Positions 1 through 8,347 of a stretch of DNA of 64,000 nt are shown one piece after another. Each line of letters begins with the position of its first letter. The first letter of the stretch is position 1. The notes beneath the pieces were generated by a model. It saw only the letters and a program-made list of their open reading frames with translations. It was not told where the DNA came from and ran no database searches. The position numbers were made by a program, and so were the translations under genes. Source of the DNA: Chloroflexota bacterium (GTDB lineage: Bacteria; Chloroflexota; UBA11872); NCBI GenBank assembly GCA_022820025.1, contig JAJEGF010000078.1, positions 1-64,000 of the forward strand, read 5' to 3'.

Positions 1-91
1 TTCCCCGCGGCCGCGGGGGGCCGGCCCCCCCCCCGGGGCCACGGCTCGAGACTCGAACGTGCGGCGTGGCGGCGCCGACCGCCGGATTGGC
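1..91. repeat. G/C-only nested palindromes at the window edge
   Basis: The stretch from base 3 to base 40 is entirely G and C. It contains a perfect 16-bp palindrome (CCCCGCGGCCGCGGGG, 3-18) that overlaps a second one (15-30), followed by a run of ten C (25-34). It lies just downstream of the last minus-strand phage gene, so it could act as a terminator hairpin, but there is no T tract. It could equally be a poorly resolved contig end. No gene is seen here. Confidence 0.4.
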
Positions 92-433
92 CTAGGCCGC
101 CAGCCGGCCCTTGATCTGGCCCAGCGAGTCCGCGATCGACGCCTGGTAGCGCGTCACTTCGGTGTGGTGCGTGGTCAGGCTGCGGTCGATGTTCTCCAGC
201 AGTTGTAACGCGCGGGTCTCCGAGTCGGTGCCGCGGGCGCGGCTGCGCCAGCGCACCATTTCGCTGCGTACGACGCGCGCGATGTACACGGTTACGGCCG
301 TGATGATGCCGATGGTTTCGGGTTCCAAGGCGTTTGCCTCCTTCGGGGGATTGATGGAAGGGCCGGGATATGCGTCGGCCGGCGCGTCGAGCGGATTCGG
401 CTCGGTTGAGCCGGGCTGGTCGGGGACGGCCAT
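92..433 (-). CDS. Small phage membrane protein, hypothetical
   Basis: This encodes about 113 residues. The start is taken at the ATG at 433, because TGATG overlaps the stop of the preceding fibre gene, which implies translational coupling; an upstream in-frame start at 457 would lie inside the fibre gene. After a Pro/Asp-rich N-terminus comes one predicted hydrophobic segment (around GIITAVTVYIARVV), then a basic stretch and a helical C-terminus. Size, single membrane span and position after the fibre gene would suit a holin-like or XhlA-like protein. No diagnostic motif is present, so the function is unassigned. Confidence 0.6.
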   Translation of the reverse strand: MAVPDQPGSTEPNPLDAPADAYPGPSINPPKEANALEPETIGIITAVTVYIARVVRSEMVRWRSRARGTDSETRALQLLENIDRSLTTHHTEVTRYQASIADSLGQIKGRLAA

Positions 434-1485
434 CACACCGATCCAATCGCCAGCCAATAGACCAGGCCCGGCGTGGTGTTGCTGAAACTGCGCGCGTCCG
501 CGGTGGCGGCCTGCAGGGTGAAGCCGTTGACGCGCAGGTTGGTGCAGCGCGCAATCACGCGGCGGCCGCCAATATCCTCGCGTGGCGTGGCCAGGGCCGC
601 GTAAACCGTGCGGAAGGCCGTTTCGAACGTCACGTCAAGGTCCGACCAGTTCTGCGAGGTCACGCCCGCCAGCGAGGCCACCCCAACCTCAGCCCGCCAC
701 TGGCCCCGGTCCACGTGGTTGACGGGCGTGCTGTCCTGGAAGTTGGTGAGGCGCAGCGCCTCGTCCATTGGGTTTGGAGCGAACGCGGGCGTAAGCGCGC
801 CCTCGGCGACCTGCAGCCCGTCGAACCAGGCCGTCGTATCGCCCTGCTTGAGCTTGCAGAGCGCCAGCAGCGCCGGCGCCGCGCTATCCGCGACGATCGT
901 CGCGGTCAGCCATTCCCAGGCCGAACTGCCCGAGTGGTAGGCCGAGATGGACGTGGTCACGCCGTCGCCCAACTCCAGTCGCGCTCGATTGGGAACCGTC
1001 GCGTAGACCCAGCCGCCCACGGTGAACGTACGCCCCCGCAGGTAGGTCAGCCCGCCCACATCGTCGGCCAGGCCGCGGCGCAGATCGCAGTCGGCGCCCC
1101 GCCGCGTCAGCGAGGCCGCATAGCGTCCATGCGTCACCACCGACGTCGCGCGCGCGACCTGGGCGTTGGCGCCCGACAGCGTCCAGCCGTCCGGCGCACC
1201 GGTCCCGCCGCCGGACCACGACTCGAAACCACCATTGGGCAGGACGTTGTGAAACTGCTCGGCGTGAAAGCTGTCCGGCGCCAGCTTGTCGGTCGTCACC
1301 GCGCCCGCCGCCAGGGCCGCCGCCGTCAGTTGCGGGCCCTCGCCCGCCCTGCCGGAGTGACCGTGCCCGGTCAGGGCGTGGAAGCCGGCGTCGATCAGAT
1401 CGGCGTTGTTGTTGAACACGTTGATGTCGTATCGCTCGGCGCCCAGCGGCTTGGTCAGCCGCAGGTTTGCCGTGGTTGTTGCCAT
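433..1485 (-). CDS. Phage tail fibre / receptor-binding protein
   Basis: This is a 350-residue virion protein, probably involved in host surface recognition. The N-terminus (about 1-75) has the fibre-like pattern of a short conserved head, a GHGHSG segment and a VTTDKLAPDSFH segment. Residues of about 80-235 look like a carbohydrate-binding jelly roll (NGGFESW followed by GAPDGW, then WVYA and a WEWLT strand). The C-terminal third resembles H-type lectin or fibre-tip sequences (FETAFRTVYAALATP). A Shine-Dalgarno GGAGGG lies 7 nt before the ATG at 1485, and the stop of the upstream tail gene overlaps it. The fold assignments are by pattern only; the fibre role is fairly secure from context. 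Confidence 0.7.
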   Translation of the reverse strand: MATTTANLRLTKPLGAERYDINVFNNNADLIDAGFHALTGHGHSGRAGEGPQLTAAALAAGAVTTDKLAPDSFHAEQFHNVLPNGGFESWSGGGTGAPDGWTLSGANAQVARATSVVTHGRYAASLTRRGADCDLRRGLADDVGGLTYLRGRTFTVGGWVYATVPNRARLELGDGVTTSISAYHSGSSAWEWLTATIVADSAAPALLALCKLKQGDTTAWFDGLQVAEGALTPAFAPNPMDEALRLTNFQDSTPVNHVDRGQWRAEVGVASLAGVTSQNWSDLDVTFETAFRTVYAALATPREDIGGRRVIARCTNLRVNGFTLQAATADARSFSNTTPGLVYWLAIGSV

Positions 1486-1496
1486 GTCGCGCCCTC

Positions 1497-3875
1497 CTAG
1501 AGCCTGGCGAGTTGGCTATGCAGATAGGCGGCCTGGGCCTGGTGGGCATAGGCGGCCAGTCGGTTGTGCGTGCCCGTGCCGGCGGTCGGCCGGTATTCGG
1601 TGGCTGTCACGGGCATCAGCCATTCCAGGTCGCGACCGGCCTCACTGCGTCGGGCCTGGGCCTCGGCGCCGCGCACTAACGCTTCCACGTGCTCGCCGTC
1701 CGGGCTGACCAGCACCACGGGCTCCCGCGTGGCCGCCGCGGCGGCGATCGCGAGCTTGACGTCGCGACCCGACCGCCGGTCGCGTCGCCCGTCCCGCAGC
1801 GGTGTCTGGTCCGCGATCCGAACCACGAATTCAAACACCCGTTTGAAGTCCGCGCGCACCGCGTAGGCCAGGGACGCGGCGTGAAGCACCGGCGACGTTG
1901 TGGGGTCGTCCGTGTGCAGCGTCAGGCGCAGGTCAATCGCCGTCGCCGCGGCTTCCGGTCCAAACTCAATGCGCTGGCCATCGGCGGCGAAGCGTCCGAG
2001 TTGCCGGAATGATGCGCCGTCGCCGTGTCGGTAGAACGCGTCCACCCACGTCGACGACGTCAGGCGCTCGCCGCTCAGGGCCAGCGCCAGGAACGCCTTG
2101 GGCTGGGCTGCGAAGCCCGCGTCGAACCGCGAGAGCGTCAGCTCCGCGGTGCTGGCATACCGGCAATTGGGATCGTGCAGCGGATTAGCCGACCCGCGCG
2201 GCAGCACCATCGCCGCCAGCGATCCGTCCATCGCGACATAGAGCCGTGGATTGGGGCCCGGACGGTCCGATACCCACATGTGGCGACAATCCACGTGTCC
2301 AAGGCGCGCCAGCGGGTGCCAGGTATCCGTGTCCGGGTTGAGCGCCAGCAGGGTGACGTGGCCGGACTCATCCCGCAGCGCCGTGTAGAGGAAGTTGGCG
2401 TCGCCCGCGCAAGCCGTCACGCGTCCGCGGATCGGCGAATTGCTTGCGCGCAGGCGCTCCGGACCCATCGGCGTCAACTCGCCGGGCCGGAACCGGAAGA
2501 GCCCGTGCGGCAGCGGCAACCACAGGTAGCCGCGCCAGACCGAGGCCCCGCGCCCGTTGTAGGAGCTGTGCGCTCGCACCGGCAGCGACCACGCGTGATC
2601 CACGACGGCGCCGGTGTCGGCGCCCGGGCGCAGCGCGTAGAGGCCATCCCCTTTCACGAGAAAGGCCGTATGGCCCAGGCTCTGTAGCGCGGTGACGCCG
2701 GACGTCCCATCACCTACGGGGATGCCATCCGTCCAGGTGGAGTCCGCGCCGCCGTCCACCGAGATCGACAGCATGGGCGCGCCGGTTTCGCTGCTCACTC
2801 GCGCCAATTCCGAACCCACCACCCGAAAGGCCTCGGCCTTGCGGACCTCGCGAACGGCGAGTTCGTTGATGCGAGTCGACGAGTCCAGCGCCGAGGCCAC
2901 GGTTAACCGCAACCAGAACGCCTCGATGTCGTTGATGGCCGTGAGCTGCCAGTCGGTCGGCTCGCGAAAGCTCACGTCACCGTCGCGGGCCAGCGTCTTG
3001 CCATCCCGTGCCGTGCCGTCACGCAGGCCGCGGACGGTCGTCCACGCCGAACCGTTCCAGTACTCAGCCGTAACGTCGGCGGCGTTGCTGTTTGCGGCGA
3101 CGTTCATCTCGACGGCCAGGGCCGCGAACGGCGCCTTTCCGCCAACCAATAGCCACGCCCCGTCGGTCACCGCACCGAGCGAGTCCAGGTGCGCGTAGGT
3201 GCCTGAGTCGCCGTCGCTCACGGCGGCGGTCAGATCCGCGTACGTCTGGCCGCCGTCGCCGGTCCGCAAGACCGCCGCGGGCGTGGCGCGCTGGCCCGTG
3301 TGCTGTGTCCAGGTCGAGCCGTCAAACGTCCAGAACGGCTCGTCGGCCACGGTGCCGCCAACGGCCACGAAGGCCATCGGCCGGTCCGCGCGCCCTTTGA
3401 ATACCGCCGCCGAACGAGCCGTGACGCCGGGCTCGAACGCCTTGGCCAGCGACCAGGTCCGGCCGTCCCGCGATCGGTACACGGCCGGCCCGGCCAGCAC
3501 GTAGGTGGAGTCGCCAAGTTCAAAGTGGTCGGTAAGGGTCCCCGACGCGGTGATTGGCGTGGTCAGGATTTCGGGCGGCAGCGTCACCTGATGCGGGATG
3601 CGCGTATCAGCCACGCCGTGGGCATACGCGTTGGATCCGCCGCGCGGCACAACGCGCTGGCCGTAGCCGCCCGACAGGTCGTCCACGGCCCAGGTCGTTT
3701 CGTCTTCCGGCGGAAACTGCGCATAGGACTGATCCGTCTGACTGACGCGCGGCGCGAAGAAGTCCAGCTTGCGTTCGCGCCACGCGATCTCCGCGCCCGA
3801 CCGCTGGCTCAGCATCAGGCCCACGCCGTCCACGATGCAGTCGTAGGGATAGGGCGGGCGGTTTCCACGCGGCAT
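1497..3875 (-). CDS. Large phage tail protein with propeller-like repeats
   Basis: This encodes 792 residues. The ATG directly follows the stop codon of the preceding gene, with GGAGG 7 nt upstream. The N-terminal 60 residues look like an attachment segment (PYDCIVDGVGLMLSQ). The middle carries repeated beta-strand units such as VYRSRDGRTWSLAKAF, DGGQTYADL and GLYALRPGADTG, which suggest a beta-propeller or stacked sheets. The last 120 residues (EFVVRIADQTPLRDGRRDRR) form a separate domain. Its size and its position between the connector-like gene and the fibre gene suggest a tail or baseplate component. No catalytic motif was seen, and no specific family is recognised. Confidence 0.65.
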   Translation of the reverse strand: MPRGNRPPYPYDCIVDGVGLMLSQRSGAEIAWRERKLDFFAPRVSQTDQSYAQFPPEDETTWAVDDLSGGYGQRVVPRGGSNAYAHGVADTRIPHQVTLPPEILTTPITASGTLTDHFELGDSTYVLAGPAVYRSRDGRTWSLAKAFEPGVTARSAAVFKGRADRPMAFVAVGGTVADEPFWTFDGSTWTQHTGQRATPAAVLRTGDGGQTYADLTAAVSDGDSGTYAHLDSLGAVTDGAWLLVGGKAPFAALAVEMNVAANSNAADVTAEYWNGSAWTTVRGLRDGTARDGKTLARDGDVSFREPTDWQLTAINDIEAFWLRLTVASALDSSTRINELAVREVRKAEAFRVVGSELARVSSETGAPMLSISVDGGADSTWTDGIPVGDGTSGVTALQSLGHTAFLVKGDGLYALRPGADTGAVVDHAWSLPVRAHSSYNGRGASVWRGYLWLPLPHGLFRFRPGELTPMGPERLRASNSPIRGRVTACAGDANFLYTALRDESGHVTLLALNPDTDTWHPLARLGHVDCRHMWVSDRPGPNPRLYVAMDGSLAAMVLPRGSANPLHDPNCRYASTAELTLSRFDAGFAAQPKAFLALALSGERLTSSTWVDAFYRHGDGASFRQLGRFAADGQRIEFGPEAAATAIDLRLTLHTDDPTTSPVLHAASLAYAVRADFKRVFEFVVRIADQTPLRDGRRDRRSGRDVKLAIAAAAATREPVVLVSPDGEHVEALVRGAEAQARRSEAGRDLEWLMPVTATEYRPTAGTGTHNRLAAYAHQAQAAYLHSQLARL

Positions 3876-5096
3876 CTACCAGCCTCCGTTCAACATCACC
3901 CGCCGGGTGGATCGTGGGCGATACAGACGGGACAGGTGCTGAAACTCCAGCGCCGCGTCACGCTGCAGCGCGGCGTAGCGCGCCACGTCCCCCGCCGGCG
4001 CATCCCGATTCAGGTGGCGGTACACCTCAACCAGCGCCCCCTGGGCTACCCAGTCCACGGGCGCATCGGTGGCGGCGACGTCGCTGGCCAGCGGCTGGTA
4101 GGCGCGCAGGCCTTCGATCAGCAGCGTCTCCCCCAGGCTGGGCGGTGGCTCCATCTCCAGCCAGAATTCGGACCCTGCCGGGCCGGGGTTGAGCGTGGTT
4201 CGCCACCAATGCACCGCGGTCATCACGCGCTGCGGGTGGTCCGCCGTCCGGCGCCAGACCTCGACGACCTGCTGCCGCTGCCTGACCCAGGCCGGCAGGG
4301 GAAACCGCCGGCGATTCGCCGCCAGCACCACCACCTGGGACCACCGCGTAATCGCGTCGGCCTCGGCGGCGCCCAGCCGAATCTCAACTGCCTTGCAGCC
4401 GTCCGGCACGACAAATGCCAGGCGCACACGTTGCCGGGCAAGACCCACGGCCGCCGCCCCGTCCATCTCAACGTCGGACGACACGTTGCGCACCGAGAGT
4501 CGCGCCGAGAATCCGCCAGGCGCCACGATCGCCTCAAGTGTGAATGGCTGCCCCGGCAGCACCGCCAGGCTGGTCGACGCCGCATAACCGTCCGCCGCGC
4601 TGTTGCGAACTTCCAGGCTGGCGGCGCCGCCGGCTGCGTCCGCGGAGGCCGCGATCCGGGCCACGGTGGCGTTCCAGGGATGCCAGGCGCGAGTGTCCGG
4701 GTTCTCCATGTCGCCGTCCGGCAGCGCTGTCAGCGGCGCCAGGGTCTGAAACCAGCAGCGGGACAGCGTGGTATCGATGGCTGCGTTGATGACCTCGGGC
4801 GGAACCAAACGCAGAAGCTCATAGGACGCGCCCGCCGTCTCGTTTGGGAAAGCCCGGCTGACGGTGATTGACCCCGCCGCCGCGTCGTACGCCGCCACCC
4901 GCCGCGTTTCGCCGGTGTCCGGACCGCTGAGCAGGTGAACCCAGCTATCGGCCCACACGTCGGCGGATGCGGTCGAGTCCTGGAGCCGCGCCGGGTCGAC
5001 CAGCGTCACTGTAGATCCGCTGTCCGCCGTCCCGGTCAGAAACGGCGCCAGCCGCTGCGCGATTCGCTGGCGCAAGGCGCGCCTCGTCACGCTCAT
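3876..5096 (-). CDS. Phage head-tail connector-like structural protein
   Basis: This encodes 406 residues. The start is placed at the ATG at 5096, which overlaps the stop of the preceding gene as ATGA; the 13-codon upstream extension reads through that gene. The first 60 residues (RALRQRIAQRLAPFL, then a GTADSGSTVTLVDP strand) are typical of connector or completion proteins that sit after the capsid. The middle (about 140-260) is a beta-rich carbohydrate-binding-like domain (FTLEAIVAPGGFSARLSV), and the C-terminus (YAALQRDAALEFQHLSRLYRP) is helical. It abuts the large tail gene with no spacer. The connector role is inferred mainly from position. Confidence 0.6.
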   Translation of the reverse strand: MSVTRRALRQRIAQRLAPFLTGTADSGSTVTLVDPARLQDSTASADVWADSWVHLLSGPDTGETRRVAAYDAAAGSITVSRAFPNETAGASYELLRLVPPEVINAAIDTTLSRCWFQTLAPLTALPDGDMENPDTRAWHPWNATVARIAASADAAGGAASLEVRNSAADGYAASTSLAVLPGQPFTLEAIVAPGGFSARLSVRNVSSDVEMDGAAAVGLARQRVRLAFVVPDGCKAVEIRLGAAEADAITRWSQVVVLAANRRRFPLPAWVRQRQQVVEVWRRTADHPQRVMTAVHWWRTTLNPGPAGSEFWLEMEPPPSLGETLLIEGLRAYQPLASDVAATDAPVDWVAQGALVEVYRHLNRDAPAGDVARYAALQRDAALEFQHLSRLYRPRSTRRVMLNGGW

Positions 5097-5347
5097 CGGC
5101 GGGCCTCCGCGGGCTGGCCGTCCCGCTGGTCCCACGCCGCTCGCTGCGAATCCAGCGCCTCCAGGTCCGCGGCGCCGCGGTCCCGCAGGCGCGCCGCTTG
5201 GCGCTCGCGCATGGCCAGCGCCGTGTCGTGCGCTTCCTGGCGGTCGGGCGTGATCACCAGAATCTGGCGTCCGCCTGCCTCGCCCGGGAAGCGGTGGATC
5301 AGGCGCCGCCGGGGGCGGCGCCTGATCCAGATGATGGGAGCGTGCAT
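5093..5347 (-). CDS. Small phage protein, hypothetical
   Basis: This encodes 84 residues, with a strong AGGAGGAGG ribosome-binding sequence upstream of the ATG at 5347 and an ATGA overlap with the next gene. These two signals are the main reasons to call it real. The N-terminus is very basic (RRRPRRRLIHRF), followed by a short strand (QILVITPD) and a charged helix (ALAMRERQAARLRDRGA). It lies between capsid and connector-like genes, where small head-completion or decoration-type proteins are common. No family is recognised. Confidence 0.6.
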   Translation of the reverse strand: MHAPIIWIRRRPRRRLIHRFPGEAGGRQILVITPDRQEAHDTALAMRERQAARLRDRGAADLEALDSQRAAWDQRDGQPAEARR

Positions 5348-5379
5348 GTGCCGCTACCTCCTCCTGGAATCGGCCAGCC

Positions 5380-6234
5380 TTAGCTGGACGGGGTGGACGC
5401 GTCGAAGTACATCTCCACGCCCCAGGCGTCCGCGTATTCGCCCAGGCCGTAGTCGGCCACCACGTTCAGCTCCCAGGCCCGCAGCGAGGCGTCGCGCTCG
5501 CGCTCCACCGCCCAGTCCTTGAACATCACCAGCACCAGCGCCTCCTTGGAGAACACCGCGCCCTTGGCGTCGTCGCTGCTGTCCACCGCCAGGTTTCCGG
5601 CCTGGAAGACATCCACGCCGAACGCGCGCGCTACCCAGTGGTTTTCCAGCACCGTCTGCGAGATGCCGGCCGGCACCGGGTAGGTGCCCGTGGGCGAAAT
5701 GTCCGCCGCCAGGTCGTGCGCCTGGTACGGGTGCAGCACCGCGTGGAACGGCTGCGGCGCCGGTTCGGTCGCCCCATGCAGACGCGACACCGCGGCGCGC
5801 AGGTGCCCCATCGAAATGTTCTGGCCAGCCCCGCCCAGCGACGCGCTGAAACTGTCCAGCAGCCCCAGCAGGTCCGTGTCCAGCTTGCGGGCGATCGCGT
5901 CGCCCAGCACCCGCCCGGCCGCCCGGGCCATGTCTTCCTTGGCCGTGCGCAACGCGCGGTCGGTCAGCACGATCTGCGCGCCCACCTCGGCCGGCGTGAT
6001 CGTGACCTTGCTGGTGGTCAGCGTTTGCGGGTTGGTCATGTCCACGCCCTCGGTCAGGGCGGCAGCCGCCACCGTGCCGAACTTGGGAATCTCCAGGCGG
6101 TCGCCGGCCCCGCGCGGGACCCGGTAGGTCCGCACCAGCGGTTCCATCACCGTCCGGTGCATCTGCGTGCGTCGGGCTTCCGCAATCACGGTGTCCACGA
6201 CGTCGCCAATTGAATCGCTCTTCGTAATCGCCAC
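5380..6234 (-). CDS. Phage major capsid protein
   Basis: This encodes 284 residues and is the probable shell protein of the phage head. The start is the GTG at 6234, because GGAGGA (6241-6246) lies exactly 6 nt upstream; the open frame extends about 70 codons further into non-coding sequence with no such signal. The protein shows the usual HK97-like order: a helical N-terminus (IGDVVDTVIAEARRTQM), then strands (YRVPRGAGDRLEIPKFG), a VTITPAEVGAQIVLTDRAL segment, and a long helix (LGDAIARKLDTDLLGLLD). The C-terminal part has FGVDVFQAGNLAV and an ALVLVMFKDW strand. It heads the capsid-to-tail gene group. In standard phages the scaffold gene precedes it directly; here cargo separates the two. Confidence 0.8.
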   Translation of the reverse strand: MAITKSDSIGDVVDTVIAEARRTQMHRTVMEPLVRTYRVPRGAGDRLEIPKFGTVAAAALTEGVDMTNPQTLTTSKVTITPAEVGAQIVLTDRALRTAKEDMARAAGRVLGDAIARKLDTDLLGLLDSFSASLGGAGQNISMGHLRAAVSRLHGATEPAPQPFHAVLHPYQAHDLAADISPTGTYPVPAGISQTVLENHWVARAFGVDVFQAGNLAVDSSDDAKGAVFSKEALVLVMFKDWAVERERDASLRAWELNVVADYGLGEYADAWGVEMYFDASTPSS

Positions 6235-6240
6235 TGCGTG

Positions 6241-6246
6241 TCCTCC
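6241..6246 (-). promoter_or_regulatory. Ribosome-binding site that fixes the capsid GTG start
   Basis: On the minus strand the sequence reads GGAGGA, six bases before GTG at 6234. It is the best Shine-Dalgarno match in the neighbourhood and decides against the longer upstream reading frame. Confidence 0.7.
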
Positions 6247-6777
6247 GGAGCGCCTGCCAATGCGCGGCGCTCGTGACGTCTCGTCATCTGTAGGACGCCC
6301 CATGCGGGCGCTCACTCGGCGAAACCTCGCTTCGCCGGCGCTTGACCTCGTGCAGCAACGGGATCGAACTCCCGGCTCCAGGGGGCGGCGGCTACGCACC
6401 GAGCCCGATGTCCTATCGGGCGATGCGCGAACCCCGCCGCCCCCGTACTCCACGCAAGCGCGCTGGGCTGCGATGACGCTAGGCCGGGACTATCGGTGCC
6501 CCGCCGGCGGGTGGGCAATGCAACGTTGCCGCACGCCGCACGCCGGAATCGGATGACCCAGCCTGCGCCGCCGTAGCCCCGCTTCGGCTGACCGCCGCTC
6601 GTCCGGCTGAATCGATCAGGCCCGAAGCGCTACAGCCTTATTGTACACAAGACGTACACGGCACGCAACCTCTATCGCCGGGCGGTCCCAGGATTCGTTC
6701 CCACCCTTAGTGCTTCCCATGCCGCCGGTCTGCGGCTACGATGCCTGTGACTTCCGGGCAGTCCACGGAGGTGGCGG
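6247..6777. other. 531-nt intergenic region with structured segments
   Basis: No convincing gene is present; open frames here lack ribosome-binding sites and family resemblance. The region contains the hairpin structure at 6359-6444 and, at about 6640-6660, a repeated TGTACAC/CGTACAC element (TTGTACACAAGACGTACAC). It separates the minus-strand capsid gene from the plus-strand cargo genes, so it must hold the promoters for both. Confidence 0.6.
6359..6444 (-). ncRNA. Predicted structured RNA upstream of the capsid gene
   Basis: A perfect 10-bp inverted repeat (GGGGGCGGCG at 6381-6390 with 6435-6444) encloses a smaller CGCA/TGCG pairing and a 6-bp hairpin (CCCGAT 6404-6409 with ATCGGG 6415-6420, 5-nt loop). 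A second 5-bp hairpin with the tRNA-like loop sequence lies beside it (6359-6374, CGGGA-TCGAAC-TCCCG). It sits about 125 nt before the capsid start on the capsid-coding strand, so it could be a leader element. It resembles a tRNA T-arm but does not fold as a complete tRNA. No known RNA family is recognised. Confidence 0.35.
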
Positions 6778-8178
6778 ATGCCGGCGATGCATGCATTCCT
6801 CAGCCACATCACGTTCCGCGCAGTTCTTGCCGTCGCGGCCCTGGCCGCGGCTTTGGCGCTCGTATTCACGGCCACGCCGGGCCTGGCTCAATGGCCCACA
6901 AGTTGTGTCGAACTCAACGACATTGTGGAGGCCCATCTGGGCAACAGTCACAACGTCGGCATCTACCAGCGCGTCTTCGGTGACCAGGCCGAGCAGGCCT
7001 GCCAGCGCGACCACCGCTCCGATGTCCAGGGCACCTTCGCCTGGGCCATCCCGACGCCAGCCCCCGGGCCGGCGCCAGCTCCAGCCCCGGCGCCCGGGCC
7101 GTCTCCAATGCCCGCGCCGGCGCCGATGCCCGCGTCGCCGCCCATCGGCGAGATTTCGGTAGTGGCGGCCTCGCCCCTCGTCTTCCAGGACAGCACCATT
7201 TGGCTGGGGACCACCACCGGCGGCGTTCTCCGCTCGGGAGACGCCGGGCAGAGCTTTACCCAGTCGACGAGCGGACTTCCGAATCTGACCATCAACGCCA
7301 TCGCACCGTCGCCGACCGTGTCGGAAGACGGCGTTGTGCTGGCTGCCACAAACAACGGGATTGGACGTTCAGGCGACCGCGGCGCGACCTGGTCAGCCCC
7401 TGCCGGCCTGCCGGGCGGTCGATTCGGTGCTATCGCGGCGTCGCCTCGATTTAATTCCGACCGCACGTTCTACGCCGCCGCTGATGTCGGAACGCTTTTC
7501 CAGTCAACTAACGGCGGCGTGAATTGGTCGGTGGTATCCAATACCCCGGCAAATGGTCTGCCTCCCGCGACCTACCTGGGCATGCTCACGGTTCGGGGAC
7601 GCGGCGACCGAATCCACATCTTCACGTGGACCGAGGCCAACATATTCTTGAGTGACAATCGTGGACAAAACTTCCGGTCAGTGCTCGACGATAAGTCCCT
7701 GCCGAAGGGCCTCAAGATTACGGCCGTCGCTGTCCATCCTGAATGGAACTACGACAACGTCATCTGGGTAGGTTCCCTGGAGCGAGGCATCTACCGTTCA
7801 GAAAACGGCGGCGAGGACTTCGTGAGCGTGCTCCACAATCCGCGGGGCAGGGACCATGAGCTTGGCCGCATCAACGTGATCGCCCTATCGCCCAATGTCA
7901 CGCGCGACGGAACAATTGCGGCGGGTACCGAGCGTCGTGGTTTCTTCCTGAGCAAGCGCGGTCAGCGCGTCGGAACCGTCGACGACATCGGAGCACCGGG
8001 AAGTTGGGACCACCTCAGCGCCAGCCTGGCGATCCGCAATGTCCGCGGGATCGGCTTCAGTAATGGCTTTGCCGGCGACAATACGATCTACGTCGGCGGT
8101 GAGACGAAGTTTGCGTATTCCGGAAACGCTGCGAGGAACTGGCTGACCTACCCCCATCCGGTTGGGCCCACGAGCTAG
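6778..8178 (+). CDS. Secreted beta-propeller protein with sortilin/BNR-like repeats
   Basis: This encodes 466 residues. GGAGG lies 6 nt before the ATG. A signal peptide covers about residues 10-37, ending in a TPGLAQ cleavage-type site. A short helical domain with two Cys (SCVELNDIV, EQACQRDH) is followed by a Pro/Ala linker (about 90-125). The rest holds at least five repeats of the asp-box/VPS10 type, for example RSGDAGQSF, RSGDRGATWS, QSTNGGVNWS, LSDNRGQNFR and RSENGGEDF. Such propellers occur in extracellular binding proteins and sialidase-like enzymes; no sialidase catalytic set was seen. It is a cargo gene in the phage region and ends at a strong hairpin. Confidence 0.75.
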   Translation: MPAMHAFLSHITFRAVLAVAALAAALALVFTATPGLAQWPTSCVELNDIVEAHLGNSHNVGIYQRVFGDQAEQACQRDHRSDVQGTFAWAIPTPAPGPAPAPAPAPGPSPMPAPAPMPASPPIGEISVVAASPLVFQDSTIWLGTTTGGVLRSGDAGQSFTQSTSGLPNLTINAIAPSPTVSEDGVVLAATNNGIGRSGDRGATWSAPAGLPGGRFGAIAASPRFNSDRTFYAAADVGTLFQSTNGGVNWSVVSNTPANGLPPATYLGMLTVRGRGDRIHIFTWTEANIFLSDNRGQNFRSVLDDKSLPKGLKITAVAVHPEWNYDNVIWVGSLERGIYRSENGGEDFVSVLHNPRGRDHELGRINVIALSPNVTRDGTIAAGTERRGFFLSKRGQRVGTVDDIGAPGSWDHLSASLAIRNVRGIGFSNGFAGDNTIYVGGETKFAYSGNAARNWLTYPHPVGPTS

Positions 8179-8202
8179 CGCTTCGTAGCCGGTAGGCGGA
8201 TT

Positions 8203-8234
8203 CCCGGGGGCGACGGCATACCGTCGCCCCCGGG
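8203..8234. terminator. GC-rich hairpin terminator
   Basis: There is a perfect 14-bp inverted repeat (CCCGGGGGCGACGG at 8203-8216 and its complement at 8221-8234) with a 4-nt CATA loop, 25 nt after the propeller stop codon. No T tract follows on either strand. Confidence 0.6.
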
Positions 8235-8347
8235 CTACATGTGCGCCGCCAGCCGCTGTACTCATGGCCGGCGCGTGCTGTCGGATAGGCTCAATGCCTC
8301 AAACGGCCGAGGTGGCACGCTGCGCCCCACGCGAATCCGGAGCCAAC

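Noticed and set aside
6341-6460. Possible tRNA on the minus strand
   Set aside because: The T-loop-like sequence has a six-base loop instead of seven, there is no matching acceptor stem or CCA end, and the anticodon-like loop lacks U33 and a purine at 37.
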